Shown here: positions 26,253 to 36,335 of the stretch, piece after piece | Position numbering within the stretch: the first letter of the stretch is position 1 | Layout of the letters: every line of letters begins with the position of its first letter | Origin: Bacteroidota bacterium | Lineage (GTDB): Bacteria > Bacteroidota > Bacteroidia > Bacteroidales > VadinHA17 | Direction of reading: 5' to 3' | DNA: 64,000 nucleotides | NCBI GenBank assembly: GCA_016718875.1 | Contig: JADKBL010000005.1 | Coordinates: 62,001-126,000 of the forward strand | Notes under the pieces: generated by a model | Told to the model about the DNA's origin: nothing | What the model saw: only the letters and a program-made list of their open reading frames with translations | The model's database searches: none | Translations under genes and position numbers: made by a program

Positions 26253-27882
26253 TTACTTCTTATCCCACCACAGTTTGGTTGAAGCTTTGTCTGAGTTAGG
26301 AGTTGTACTTTCACCGTTAAGCAGAGAAATAGCTTTGGTTACTTCGGCTGCGTTGTTGGTGTACTCATTTGTCCAGTAGGTTAACCTAACAGGAAGTGAA
26401 GTAGCAGCAACATCAGGGTTCTCACTCTCAAGACGTGGAAGAAGTTTAGGATAGCCTGTTCTTCTTCTTTCTGCATAAGCTTCCTGGCTGTCAGGAAGAA
26501 GACCAATCCATTTCTGGGTAATGATCTGCTCGAGCTGATATTCTTTTGATCCTGCTGCATTAAATGCAATTGGAACAGTACATGGAGGAGCCGGAGCTAC
26601 TGCAGGAATTACTGTGCTCTTGTCAACACCCGGGGTCATAGGAACGAGTGTACTTGTGGTATAAGGATCACCTTTAAGGTTAGCATCAGTGTATCCGTTT
26701 TTCAGCAAGTGAAGTTGTAATACCTTCATTATAAAGTGACTGAACTGTACCGCCACCCATGTTCCATCCTTCAAGAACACCTTCTGCTCTCAGGAAGTAG
26801 CCTTCAAATGCTCTCATTACAAACCATTTCGGTCCGGCACCACCAACAACTGTATAAGGCTGAGCGTGATCTGAACCAAGTTCGTCAAATTTAAAAGTAC
26901 TTCTGTCGTTCTTGGTCTGTCCGTTACGTACACCTTCGTATGGGAATACAACACCTGCAGGATCATCAGTATTATCAGGAGTTTTTGCAGCTTTGAAGTA
27001 AGAAGCAGCTCTTGGGTCAAGATAACCTTTGAGGATACTTTCCATATCAGCACTCATCCTGTACTCAGCCCATGGGCTGATGATGTTATAAGGATTCTGG
27101 AAGTCGGTTGAAGTTGTAATCCATCCGTTGTCAGCATTTGCGGTAATTATACCATTTGCAACTGCTTTTTCGCACTCTGTTTTTGCTTTTGCAGCATTAG
27201 CATACTTAATTCTCATTCCAAGACGGAGGTGAAGAGAGTTTCCGAATTTCCTCCATTTTGCGAAGTCGCCACCATAAATCAGGTCATAAGCTCCCAGAGG
27301 GCCTGACTTACCTGAAAGACCTTTCAGAATAGCCTCAGCTGAATCAAGTTCAGTAAAGAAAGCGTTATAAATATCCTGCTGCTTATCATAAGAAACAGCT
27401 TTCTGCATGTTTCCATACTGTGAGTAAGGAATTGGTCCGAGAGCGTCAGTATATCTGTGATAGCACCATACTTTCCAGATCTTTGCCATTGCTTTTTCTC
27501 CATCAAGTCCGGCCTGTCTGGCGAAGTCCTCAGAATACTTGATCTGAGCTGCTTCACTAGCATAGAATGAGTTGAAAGCACCATTAAGCCAACTTCCTAC
27601 CATTACATACCTGTCAGACAGGAAGTTTGGTGTTGTTGTTGCCCAATAGTTAGCGTATACATCAAAATACAGCGAATGAAGTAACTGCATTCCGTTTCCA
27701 GCCGCTTGTAGGTATGAGGGCCCCATGACAGACTTCTTAAACACGAATCCGTAGGATGCCTTGTCAAGGCTCGCAAGCGTAAGCGCCTTTGGATTGGAGT
27801 TTACATCATTAAAATCTTCTGTACAACTACTGATGTAAACAGCAATCAACAGAACAGTGAACAACTTTAGTAGATTTTTCAT
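26253..27882 (-). pseudogene. SusD/RagB-like nutrient-binding lipoprotein (SusD-like_2 type), frameshifted
   Basis: A SusD-type outer-membrane lipoprotein of about 540 residues. The signal peptide ends in the lipobox ISSC, followed by TEDFNDVNSNPKAL, a usual SusD start. It has the helical SusD body with YSQYGNM and LRLGMRIKYAN, and FLRAEGVLEGWNMGG. One extra A in the run at 26698-26702 shifts the frame, after GITTSLAE; the other frame continues NGYTDANLKGDPY to the end. With SusC it would capture a glycan or other ligand at the cell surface. It lies 27 bases after SusC, in the normal order. The ligand is unknown. Confidence 0.88.
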
Positions 27883-27909
27883 AATATATTGCTTTACTTA
27901 TTTTATTAA

Positions 27910-30900
27910 TTAAAAGCCAAAGTTAAGTGAGAACCCATATGTCCTTGTTGTTGGCAACGGGAATGCAGATTCACCTTCAGAAGTGTTACCAGTACCCATC
28001 ATGATCTCAGGGTCAACATATTCTGCCTTATTGGTGAAGAAGAAGAGGTTACGGCCAACAAGTGATACTCTGGCTGATCTGAAGAAAGTCTTGCTGACAA
28101 TCTCTTTAGGAAGATCATATCCGAGAACAATCTCTCTCATACGGATATTTGATGCATCTCTGATGAAAGCTTCACCGGTCGGGTTGTTCCTTCCACCAAC
28201 GTTATTCCAGAATGATTCTGCATTGGTTGCAACTGTATTCTCAGCACCTGTGTCTGTTACACCCTTTTTCTCCCTGGAAAACATCTCTTCCGAAGAGTAA
28301 TGAGCCTGCTTCTCTACCTACAGCTGTATATTCCTGGATACCACTACCTGCAGATATCGCTTCGGTGAATGCTATAAAGCTTCCACCCTGTCTGATATCA
28401 ACAAGGAAATTAAGGTGCCATGCCTTATAGGTGAATGAGTTATTGATACCACCTAACCAGTCGGGGTTGAAGTTTGCTACCCTTACAGTCATACCAGGGG
28501 TGATTCTTGGAATACCGTTTGAAGCAACTATTACATTGCCACTTGCATCTCTCAACCATCCTTTTGCATAAACCTCACCGAAAGGCTGTCCTTTGACAAG
28601 TTTATACTCCCTGATGAAGTCTGAACCGAATGACAATACATTAAAACCTTCAGCAATCTCAAGAATCTCGCTTGTATTTTTTGACCAGTTAATATCAAGA
28701 TCCCATGTAAAATCGCTTCCAGTTACTATAGCTGCGCCGACTGTTATTTCAGCACCTCTGTTCTGTACATCTGCACCATTCTGGAAGATACTTGCTACAC
28801 CTGATGTTGCAGGAACCGGAGTTGCGAACAACTGATCATATGTATTTGTCTGATACCATGTGAATCCAAGTCTGATCCTGTCTTCAAGTAACCTGATGTC
28901 GAAACCTGTTTCAAGTGATTTTGTTGTTTCAGGTTTCAGGTTTGCATTTGGCAATGTACTGCTAAGGGTTATAACACCACCAGTACCAACACTTGCTGTT
29001 CTGAAGAGCTGATAAGGGCTTGTATCGTTACCCACTATAGCATATGATCCTCTCAGTTTAAGGTTTGTAATAAGCTCAGGCATTGTGATAAGGTCGCTGA
29101 GTACTGCTGTTAAACCTACTGATGGATAAAAATATGATCTGTTCTGTTCAGGAAGAGTTGAACTCCAGTCATTCCTTCCGGTGATGTTCAGGAATACTGC
29201 ATTTTTCCATGATACTTCACCGAATCCATAAACTGAATTAACTTTTTTCTGGCTGTAGCTTTCTGTTGGCCTCGGGTTACCTGTGTTTGCAAGAGCAAAG
29301 AGGTTTTCAATATTGAAAACAACACCGTTACCTGAGATCATCTGATACTCTGTGTAATAACTGTTAGCACCAGCGTTAACGTCAATTGCTATATCACCCC
29401 AGGTTTTCTTGTAGTTCATAAGAACATCACTGTTCCATCCATAAGATGATGAATTAGTTTTAGTGTAACCACCATTGATAGCCTGAGTATAAGTATCATT
29501 ATACATCTTCAGTTCGTTTGCATTGAAACTGGCATCAATAGCAGATCTACCCATAATAGAAAGATCCTTGGTGATCATATATTTTAGACTCATCATACCA
29601 ACTGATCTCCAGTTGTCAACCGGCTGAAGAACGCGGTTTCTTGTCCAGTATGCGTTACCTGTACCGTTATCATTCCATCTCCAGTAGTGCTGCCTGTTCT
29701 GACCGGCTGCGTTGGTATATTCAAATTTCTGGATATCCTGTGAACGGATGTTTCTTGGAAGAACATAGAGGTACCTCATTGGGTTATTAAATCCTTCACC
29801 TGTTGAGAAAGTGTTTTCCCACTCCTGCTTGATCATTGTTATCTTTGAGTCAAGAACCAGTTTTTCTTTGAAATTAGCACCAAACCTCAGGTTAAGGTTA
29901 TGAACATGAAGGTTATTTGATTCAACAATACCTCTTGCCTGAGTATTCGTATAAGAAAACGCAGTGTTGGTAGTTTTGGTATTCATTGTCATCTGGAGGT
30001 TTGTTGCAAGCTCCAATCCCTGCTGGAAAGAATCCTTAATGTTATTTGGCTGGCCTGTATAAGCATATGTCTTACCAAAATTCGGATCGTTTGGATCCGG
30101 AGTCCAATGAGCAACCTGCTGACCTTCCATTTTTGATCCCCATGATACAATAGCAGCTGGTGAATAAATACCACCACCACCTTGTCCATACATGTTCTGC
30201 TGTTTGTCAAGAACAACTGCAGATGCACCCTGGAATGTAAAACCAAGATCTACAAGAACACCTTCCGACTGGCCTGCACCAGATTTTGTTGTTACAATAA
30301 TAGCACCGTTGTTAGCGCGGCTACCATAAAGAGCAGCAGCGTTAGCACCTTTCAGGACAGATATTGAAACAATTTCATCAGGTGAGAGGTTTGATATACC
30401 ACCCATAGGAACACCATCAATAACATAAAGAGGCTCACTACTTCCTGCTATGGAACGGTTACCCCTGAGGAGAACCTTTGAAGCAGCACCTACACCTGTA
30501 CTGGCTGTTGTGATTGAAAGACCGGCGACCCTACCACTAAGGCTGTTTACCGGGTTGATTGACCTTGCTTCAGCAAGTGCTGCGGCATTTACGTTCTGTG
30601 CAGCATATGTAAGAGCTTTGGCCTGCCTTGAAATACCGAAGGCGGTGACAACCACATCTTCAAGTGCAAGAATATTAGGTTCAAGAGTTACATTGAATGT
30701 TGACTGACTTCCGATTGGAAGCTCAACGGTTTTCATACCGATGAATGAAATTACCAGTGTAGCTGCATCATTCGGTACACTTAATGTAAATGCACCATCA
30801 ACGTCGGTGGCAGTTCCGATTGTTGTACCTTTTACTACAACAGGAACCCCTGGCATACCAAGACCATCCTCGGAACTGGTAACTTTACCCGTGATGGTTT

Positions 30901-30967
30901 TTTGCGCGAACGCACCCTGCGATACTGCAAATAGCAGCAAAGCAAGTAGAATCGTGATTTTTCTCAT
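27910..30967 (-). pseudogene. SusC/RagA-like TonB-dependent outer-membrane transporter, frameshifted
   Basis: About 1,018 residues once joined. The signal peptide ends AFAQ, then a CarboxypepD_reg-like domain (22-105), the box LEDVVVTAFG (102-111), a plug with LYVIDGVPMGG and ISVLKGANAAALYGSRA, and a 22-strand barrel. The frame shifts in CCCTTTTT at 28262-28269 (plus strand); removing one base joins FQGEKG to VTDTGAENTV, and the last strand ends in Phe. There is no STN domain, so it is unlikely to signal to FecR directly. It imports a ligand captured by the SusD partner using TonB energy. Confidence 0.9.
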
Positions 30968-31282
30968 GGTTAAAATTTAGGTTAATAAATGTTAATTTAA
31001 AATTGAATGCTTAATAAAATGTTAAAATTAATTCTCCTTTTTTTTACTTGATTTTTTGAATTAATAAATTGATTATCTGTTTTTTACATAAATAATTGTT
31101 AATAGGTTAGTTTTAGTCAATTTTAGAAAGACTAATATATGTTAAATTTTTTTAATAAAAGGCATAAGCCGTCATATTTTGCGGAAAAATTTCCTGATCC
31201 ACTTTTGCAAATCCGACTCTACCTTTGAATTTAAAGGTAAAAACAGGGAAATTTCATCATTTATGCCTTATCCGATATTAAT
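30968..31282. other. 315-base AT-rich intergenic region upstream of SusC
   Basis: No gene is seen here. The part near SusC (30968-31150) is almost entirely A/T with many short TTAAAT-like stretches; the part near 31155-31265 contains short inverted segments (AAAGGCATAA and TTATGCCTT). It probably holds the SusC promoter and a long leader. No exact TAnnTTTG element was found pointing to SusC. Confidence 0.5.
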
Positions 31283-32323
31283 TTAAAATCTGAACGGTTT
31301 CATTTCACGTGCTGATTTATAGATCCCAAGGACTATTTCGACAGCCTTACGCGCTTCTGCACCATTAATTTCAAACTCTCTCCCGCTTTCAAGTGAATTT
31401 AAAAAAGACGCAAAGTTTTTTGCATGAGGTTCAAATGGAATAGCAGCAGGATCAGATACTCCCCCACCACCTTCTATCTGTCCAAACCTTGATAGTACTT
31501 CTTTGTCAAATTCTGACTGATCGGCAAACTGCCAGACTTTAAAACTGTTTTCAACCTGAATTACGGTCCCTCTGGTCCCTGTTATCTCTAACCTCCTGAA
31601 CTGACCTGGAAATGAGGCAGTAGTTCCATAGATCATACCAAGTGCCCCGGTTCTGAATCTCATTATACAGGTCGCAGTGTCTTCAGATTCTATTTCATGT
31701 GCAAGTGTTTCAGAATAAGCCTGGAGCGATTCAACCGGACCCATAAGATATTGCAGAATATCAACCATATGTATGGCCTGATTCATCATTGCGCCCCCCC
31801 CATCGAGATCTTTTGTTCCGTGCCAGCTTCCTTTGTAGTAGCTTTCAGCTCTCCACCAGGGGACAAATACTGAAGCGCAGGTGATTCTTCCGAACCTGCC
31901 GGAATCGACAGCTTCCTTAATAAATTTCAATGTTTCATGGAATCTGAAATTAAATATTCCCCCTAGAGAAGTCCCGGCTTTTTTATGTGCTTCAATCATC
32001 AGGTCGATCCTCTCAAGAGATATCTCAAGAGGTTTTTCACAAATTACATGTTTACCATGTTCTGCAGCACTGATCGCAGGTTCCATATGCGCACCGCTTG
32101 GCGTTGCAATAGTTACAATGTCTATATCCGGAGAATCCAGCATCTGATCAAAATCAATATATGCCCTGCAATTATATTTTGATGCAAGGTTCTGCACCTT
32201 TGCCTGGTTTATTCCGCATATTCCAACCAGCCTGGCATTCGGAAGGCTGAGGATCGCCTTCGCATGGAAATCTGCAATCAGTCCTGCTCCGATAATTCCG
32301 AAATTCCAGATCTTCATATTCAA
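31283..32323 (-). CDS. Gfo/Idh/MocA-family oxidoreductase, cytoplasmic
   Basis: A 346-residue NAD(P)-dependent dehydrogenase of sugars or related polyols. The Rossmann start is FGIIGAGLIADFHAKAI, the catalytic region has ATPSGAHMEPAISAAEHGK and CEKPLEI (the conserved EKP lysine), and the substrate domain has GGAMMNQAIHMVDILQYLMG, with a typical DxxIH-like His. No signal peptide, unlike the two Tat-type relatives in the same locus. It is the last oxidoreductase before SusC. Probably oxidises or reduces a sugar derivative imported by the locus. Confidence 0.92.
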   Translation of the reverse strand: MNMKIWNFGIIGAGLIADFHAKAILSLPNARLVGICGINQAKVQNLASKYNCRAYIDFDQMLDSPDIDIVTIATPSGAHMEPAISAAEHGKHVICEKPLEISLERIDLMIEAHKKAGTSLGGIFNFRFHETLKFIKEAVDSGRFGRITCASVFVPWWRAESYYKGSWHGTKDLDGGGAMMNQAIHMVDILQYLMGPVESLQAYSETLAHEIESEDTATCIMRFRTGALGMIYGTTASFPGQFRRLEITGTRGTVIQVENSFKVWQFADQSEFDKEVLSRFGQIEGGGGVSDPAAIPFEPHAKNFASFLNSLESGREFEINGAEARKAVEIVLGIYKSAREMKPFRF

Positions 32324-32336
32324 TCAGTATTTTTTA

Positions 32337-32385
32337 ACCACAGAGTTCGCAGAGATTAAAAACACAAAGGCCACAGAGGAAGGCA
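32337..32385. repeat. Putative dispersed repeat (ACCACAGAG...CACAGAGG type)
   Basis: The 100-base gap between the Gfo/Idh gene and the amidohydrolase contains internal near-repeats of CACAGAG and GCAGAG. I recall similar short sequences as dispersed repeats in many environmental Bacteroidota genomes. There is no second copy in this window. Confidence 0.35.
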
Positions 32386-32423
32386 ATGACCATAAATCTT
32401 TACGTCCCAAATGATTAAATTAC

Positions 32424-33197
32424 TTAATTTATTCCTCCTGTATTAATACCCAGAACTTTAGCAATTGTAAGGCCATAACACTTTGCCCTTGTCTCCTCAG
32501 ATACATTGCAGGCATCAAGGGCTTTGTTGAATCTTCTGATATTCTCTTCAAGTGCGTCAGGACCTTCATCTGTTGCAAATAGTATTTTCTCCCAGGCAGG
32601 AACAGCATCTTTTGGAATATGTGCCTTACCAAGCATATCTGTCCACCAGAGCCACTGGTTCCAATAGCCAGGGTCATTCTCCTTCTTTATCAGAGAAGAG
32701 CCTGAAAGATCAAAATATAGGTTTTTGTTTCTCCGGGTAGCTTCCGCTGCCTCCTCATACCAGGGATTTCCAAAATGCGCAGCATGGATAAAGAGGTTCG
32801 GATGCCTGGAGGCTATATCGGCCAGAAATGCAGGTCTCATTGTGGACATTGAACCATCGGCCAGAATACCGGTATGAGGTGCAACCGGCATTTTAAGTCT
32901 TTCTGCCATAGCCCAGATTGTATCGTATTTTGGATCATTGTAGTTCTTCCTTCCCTTGGCAAATAACTCGCCGAGCCCCCTGAATCCCATGGAATATACC
33001 TTATTAATATCTTCAACAACAGTGGGGCTGTCAATGTCTATTTCCGCATAAGGTATTACCCTATCAGGATGGGATTTTGCAAAAGCTATTCCCCTTTCAA
33101 GGTCTGACATTGGAATCAGAAGACAGGCCATTGCATTGTGCCTTACATAAATCTCAAGAAATGATTTCTCCCATTCATCAGTTGCATCATAATGCAT
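32424..33197 (-). CDS. Amidohydrolase-family (TIM-barrel) hydrolase, N-terminus uncertain
   Basis: A 257-residue metal-dependent hydrolase of the Amidohydro_2 group. The first ATG is at 33197, but the frame stays open for 23 codons upstream and spells FIIDSHMHYDA, so this ATG lies inside the HxH metal motif and the true N-terminus must be further upstream. No ATG, GTG or TTG is found in that stretch, so the start is lost or shifted. Other family motifs are VAPHTGIL, LFIHAAHFGNPW and LFATDEGPD, supplying later metal and catalytic residues. Such enzymes cleave C-N, C-O or C-C bonds. It lies between two Gfo/Idh genes. Confidence 0.8.
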   Translation of the reverse strand: MHYDATDEWEKSFLEIYVRHNAMACLLIPMSDLERGIAFAKSHPDRVIPYAEIDIDSPTVVEDINKVYSMGFRGLGELFAKGRKNYNDPKYDTIWAMAERLKMPVAPHTGILADGSMSTMRPAFLADIASRHPNLFIHAAHFGNPWYEEAAEATRRNKNLYFDLSGSSLIKKENDPGYWNQWLWWTDMLGKAHIPKDAVPAWEKILFATDEGPDALEENIRRFNKALDACNVSEETRAKCYGLTIAKVLGINTGGIN

Positions 33198-33294
33198 ATG
33201 AGAATCGATTATGAAACGGAGAAAGGGGTGCCAAACCCAGAAGATTCCGGTTTCTGACTTTCATTTCCTTTATACTAATCCGTTTAGAAAAATT

Positions 33295-33366
33295 ATTCAC
33301 GATCCCTTTATCAGGAGGGGGATTGCCCCTCGGATGCGAAAAAGTTTTGGGGAGGGGATAAGGGGC
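33295..33366. repeat. C/G-rich palindromic element upstream of the amidohydrolase
   Basis: Contains CAGGAGGGGGATTGCCCCT and then GGGGAGGGGATAAGGGGC, partly complementary to each other. The style matches the elements at 12361, 34965 and 36299. It stands immediately upstream of the damaged N-terminus of the amidohydrolase. Confidence 0.5.
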
Positions 33367-33473
33367 ATGCCTGTTCATAAAGTGGTATTTTTAAAATTAC
33401 AAAGAAATCTTACTAATACTATAATTTAAGTATAAAAAATCTGCATAACAGGTCTTCTGGAACAAATCAAAAA

Positions 33474-34847
33474 CTAACCTACAGGATGATCAACTATTTC
33501 TTCTTTTGTCCTGTCCCAGTATAGTTTTTTCCCTTCACGGTATGCTCTTGTTGCCATAATACTAGCTACCGAATGCCAGAAACCTGTATGTATATGACCG
33601 TTTGGAGTTTTACTTCTGTCTCGCATACAATCGATCCAGTTATCTAGGTGATACTTACTGTTATCACTTACATTTACAGGACCAAGTTTCATATCATATT
33701 CTTTAGTGGTAATTATTTCTGCCTTACCACTTTTGATTGCCTCCTTCATACCTTCATAAAAATCAAATCCGCCCGGGAGATCCTGATGTTCGGGAATTAA
33801 AAACCATCGGGAGCTTCCTTCTCCTCCATGAGCAAAAAGTGTTCCCGCTTTTCCCCTGATACAGGTATAATCGCCAAACATACTTGCATAATTAGAAGTA
33901 TACGAATATAAAAGTTTAGCATCGTCATATGTTGCAAGAGCCTGAAAGGTATCAGGATTCTGCCTTATATCCGGCCATCCGAATATTCCACCGTTTGCGA
34001 CCATGGAATCGGGAATAGCTGTATCTGTATAAAAATGGACCAGGCCGGCACCATGGCTCATCCATTGTGAGGTAATACCGCCAGAATAATCGCGGAAAAT
34101 TCTGAATTCAAAATATTTCCATGGATCAAACGGTACGTATGGTTTGCCAAGAAGCCATCTGTTCCAGTCGGTATCTGTTTCTCTTATTGCGGCAACATCC
34201 GGATCGGTTGGCACATGCCACCTGGGATTGTTATCATTCCATACCTGTTCGATCTTTGTGATCTGACCCAGTTTACCTGACCGGATTATATCGCGGACTT
34301 TTAACTGTATCGGATCGCTGACCCATTGTGATCCCATCTGCACAATCTGTGAAGATGAGAGTACAGCCCTTCTTGCCAGTTTAGCATCATCAACATCTGT
34401 TGCCATGGGTTTTTCACAATAGCAATCCTTACCGGCTTTTACCACCTCGGCAAGGACTTTTGCATGCTGAAAATCGCCGGTACCAATCATCACTGCGTCT
34501 AGTTCAGACATTTTAAGCATATCCTCGGTATACTTAAACTGTTTCACTTCTTCTCCAAACAGTTTTTTACAATTAGCAGCCGCTTTTTCCCTGTTGAGTG
34601 CCCAAATATCACAAACGGCTACAACACCAAGATTTTTATCCTTTTCCGATGTTTTTACCATTGTCTGATGATCGCTGCTGCGGGCACCGCACCCAATGAA
34701 ACCGATGTTGATCCTGTCATTGGCACCTTTTACTCTTTCATACGAAGCTGCATTCAGAGACGCAGAACCGGAGGCTAAAGCAGCTCCTGCTATTGCGGCA
34801 GATGTCTTGCCTAAAAATTTTCTGCGGGATAAGTGATTGTTTGCCAT
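33474..34847 (-). CDS. Gfo/Idh/MocA-family oxidoreductase with Tat-type signal
   Basis: A 457-residue exported dehydrogenase. The N-terminus has a twin-arginine motif, SRRKFLGKTSAAIAGAAL, so it is probably exported folded with its cofactor. The Rossmann motif is IGFIGCGARSSDHQ, followed by DAVMIGTGDFQHAK and YCEKPMATD. In the substrate domain RIFRDYSGGITSQWMSHGAG and LDNWIDCMRDR are typical of bacterial glycan-modifying members. The neighbours suggest it acts on a sugar in the periplasm. It lies upstream of the amidohydrolase with a C/G palindrome in the 276-base gap. Confidence 0.92.
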   Translation of the reverse strand: MANNHLSRRKFLGKTSAAIAGAALASGSASLNAASYERVKGANDRINIGFIGCGARSSDHQTMVKTSEKDKNLGVVAVCDIWALNREKAAANCKKLFGEEVKQFKYTEDMLKMSELDAVMIGTGDFQHAKVLAEVVKAGKDCYCEKPMATDVDDAKLARRAVLSSSQIVQMGSQWVSDPIQLKVRDIIRSGKLGQITKIEQVWNDNNPRWHVPTDPDVAAIRETDTDWNRWLLGKPYVPFDPWKYFEFRIFRDYSGGITSQWMSHGAGLVHFYTDTAIPDSMVANGGIFGWPDIRQNPDTFQALATYDDAKLLYSYTSNYASMFGDYTCIRGKAGTLFAHGGEGSSRWFLIPEHQDLPGGFDFYEGMKEAIKSGKAEIITTKEYDMKLGPVNVSDNSKYHLDNWIDCMRDRSKTPNGHIHTGFWHSVASIMATRAYREGKKLYWDRTKEEIVDHPVG

Positions 34848-34952
34848 GATATTAATTTGTTATTCTTAGATTATTTACTCGACTATGTTTGAACCTATTA
34901 CAACTTCCAGTTTAACCCTCCGGTAAATCGGCCCAGGGGGACTTGAAATCCA

Positions 34953-36287
34953 TTACAGTAGTGAAGCCCCCCTTGGGGGGATGGGGGGTTTTTCAATAAT
35001 ATAATTCAGATTATCATCAAGCGGTGTCATCTTTGGCATCAGCAAATGCACAAAACCTAGTATGCTGATGTACGATAAACCAGCTATTACAAACGCCCAG
35101 AAGTACCCTGAGTTATCTGCAGTATCAAGCACTGCTCCCAGAGCGAGGTCGGCAACAATTGCAACTGCCACGCCAACCATTTTCCCTATTCCTATAACAG
35201 ATGCAGTAGCTTTTTTGGGAAATACATCAGGGACAAGGGTATAACTGTTGATTGACCAGGATTGATGACCTGCAGCACCGAGACCAATTAGGAATACCGC
35301 CAGCCATTTACTTTCAATTACAGGAACAAAAATAACCGGAAGGATAATGATTGCATTAACAAGCAGAGTAATTTTCCTTGATTTGTTTATCGACCACCCC
35401 TTCTTTATTAATGCTCCTGATGCCAGACCACCAAGAAGGCTCCCGGCATCAGCCATAATAAAAATTATAAGGAAAGGAAGTCCGATGTTTTTAATATCTA
35501 CTCCGAACTGTTCTGCCAGAAATTTAGCTCCCCAGAAGAGATAGAACCACCAAACTCCATCAGTTATTGTTGTAAGGGAAAAAGCCCATGTTTCCTTTTT
35601 AGGCAGGAGTTTCAACCAGGGGATCCTCTCTGTTGTCTCCTCTTCCGAATCGCTGTTAATATATTCAAGTTCAGATCTCGACAATTTGGGATGATTCTCG
35701 GGTTTTTGATATGTCCTTATCCAGAGAAATACCCATAATGAACTCAATGCGCCCGTAAACAAAAAAGGGATTTGCCAGTTTTTTCCATCAACTGAAACAA
35801 TTGCACCAACAATAAAGGGTGCCAGAATTGCTCCAACACTTGTAGAAGCATCAAATATGCCCGTGGCAAAAGCCCTGTCTTTTTTTGGAAACCACTCAGC
35901 CACAGTTTTTATTGCAGCAGGAAAATTACCTGCCTCTCCTATCCCAAGACCAAAGCGGGCAACAATAAATCCAACCAGACTGAAAGCAGGTCTGACCAAT
36001 GCATGAAGCATACCGAAAAAGCTCCATATAGCAATTGAAAGTGTGTATCCCACCTTTGTCCCGAACCTGTCAATAATTCCTCCCATAAACAGAAGTGAGA
36101 TCCCATAGGCAATCTTGAAGGATACCATAATTGCAGCATAATCGGAATTACTCCAGCTGAAAAGTTTCTGTAGTGTAGGTGCCATAACGCCTACAATACT
36201 CCGGTCGAAGTAATTAATTGTTGTGGCCATAAAAACCAGGGCCAGAATTCGATAACGGTAGTGGCCTATAGGAGGAGAAGGATTCAT
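34953..36287 (-). CDS. MFS transporter, hexuronate/anion-cation symporter type (ExuT-like)
   Basis: A 444-residue, twelve-helix major facilitator. The start IGHYRYRILALVFMATTINY and FDRSIVGVMAPTLQKLF match the anion:cation symporter (ExuT/GudP) branch, as do GLGIGEAGNFPAAIKTVAEWF and SINSYTLVPDVFPKKATASV. It would import a sugar acid or related anion across the inner membrane by proton symport. The last residues (KPPIPPRGASLL) are encoded by a C/G-rich palindrome, not by normal family sequence, which suggests that the element has replaced the native end. A similar palindrome lies just upstream. Confidence 0.9.
   Translation of the reverse strand: MNPSPPIGHYRYRILALVFMATTINYFDRSIVGVMAPTLQKLFSWSNSDYAAIMVSFKIAYGISLLFMGGIIDRFGTKVGYTLSIAIWSFFGMLHALVRPAFSLVGFIVARFGLGIGEAGNFPAAIKTVAEWFPKKDRAFATGIFDASTSVGAILAPFIVGAIVSVDGKNWQIPFLFTGALSSLWVFLWIRTYQKPENHPKLSRSELEYINSDSEEETTERIPWLKLLPKKETWAFSLTTITDGVWWFYLFWGAKFLAEQFGVDIKNIGLPFLIIFIMADAGSLLGGLASGALIKKGWSINKSRKITLLVNAIIILPVIFVPVIESKWLAVFLIGLGAAGHQSWSINSYTLVPDVFPKKATASVIGIGKMVGVAVAIVADLALGAVLDTADNSGYFWAFVIAGLSYISILGFVHLLMPKMTPLDDNLNYIIEKPPIPPRGASLL
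34965..34992. repeat. C/G-rich palindrome inside the MFS 3' end
   Basis: The minus strand reads AAAACCCCCCATCCCCCC followed by AAGGGGGGCTT. It encodes the last residues of the MFS transporter. An inverted copy lies at 36299-36325. Confidence 0.6.
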
Positions 36288-36298
36288 ATAAATTATTA

Positions 36299-36325
36299 AC
36301 CCCCAAACCCCCCAAGGGGGGCTTA
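36299..36325. repeat. C/G-rich palindrome between the MFS and Gfo/Idh genes
   Basis: The plus strand reads ACCCCCAAACCCCCC then AAGGGGGGCTT, nearly the reverse-strand sequence of the element at 34965-34992. The two stand on either side of the MFS gene in opposite orientation. Confidence 0.6.
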
Positions 36326-36335
36326 AGAGGGGAAA

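Noticed and set aside
33187..33378. Small leftward open frame upstream of the amidohydrolase as a separate gene
   Set aside because: Its sequence covers a palindrome and the displaced upstream part of the amidohydrolase region; composition is Pro-rich from the repeat, so it is more likely not a gene.
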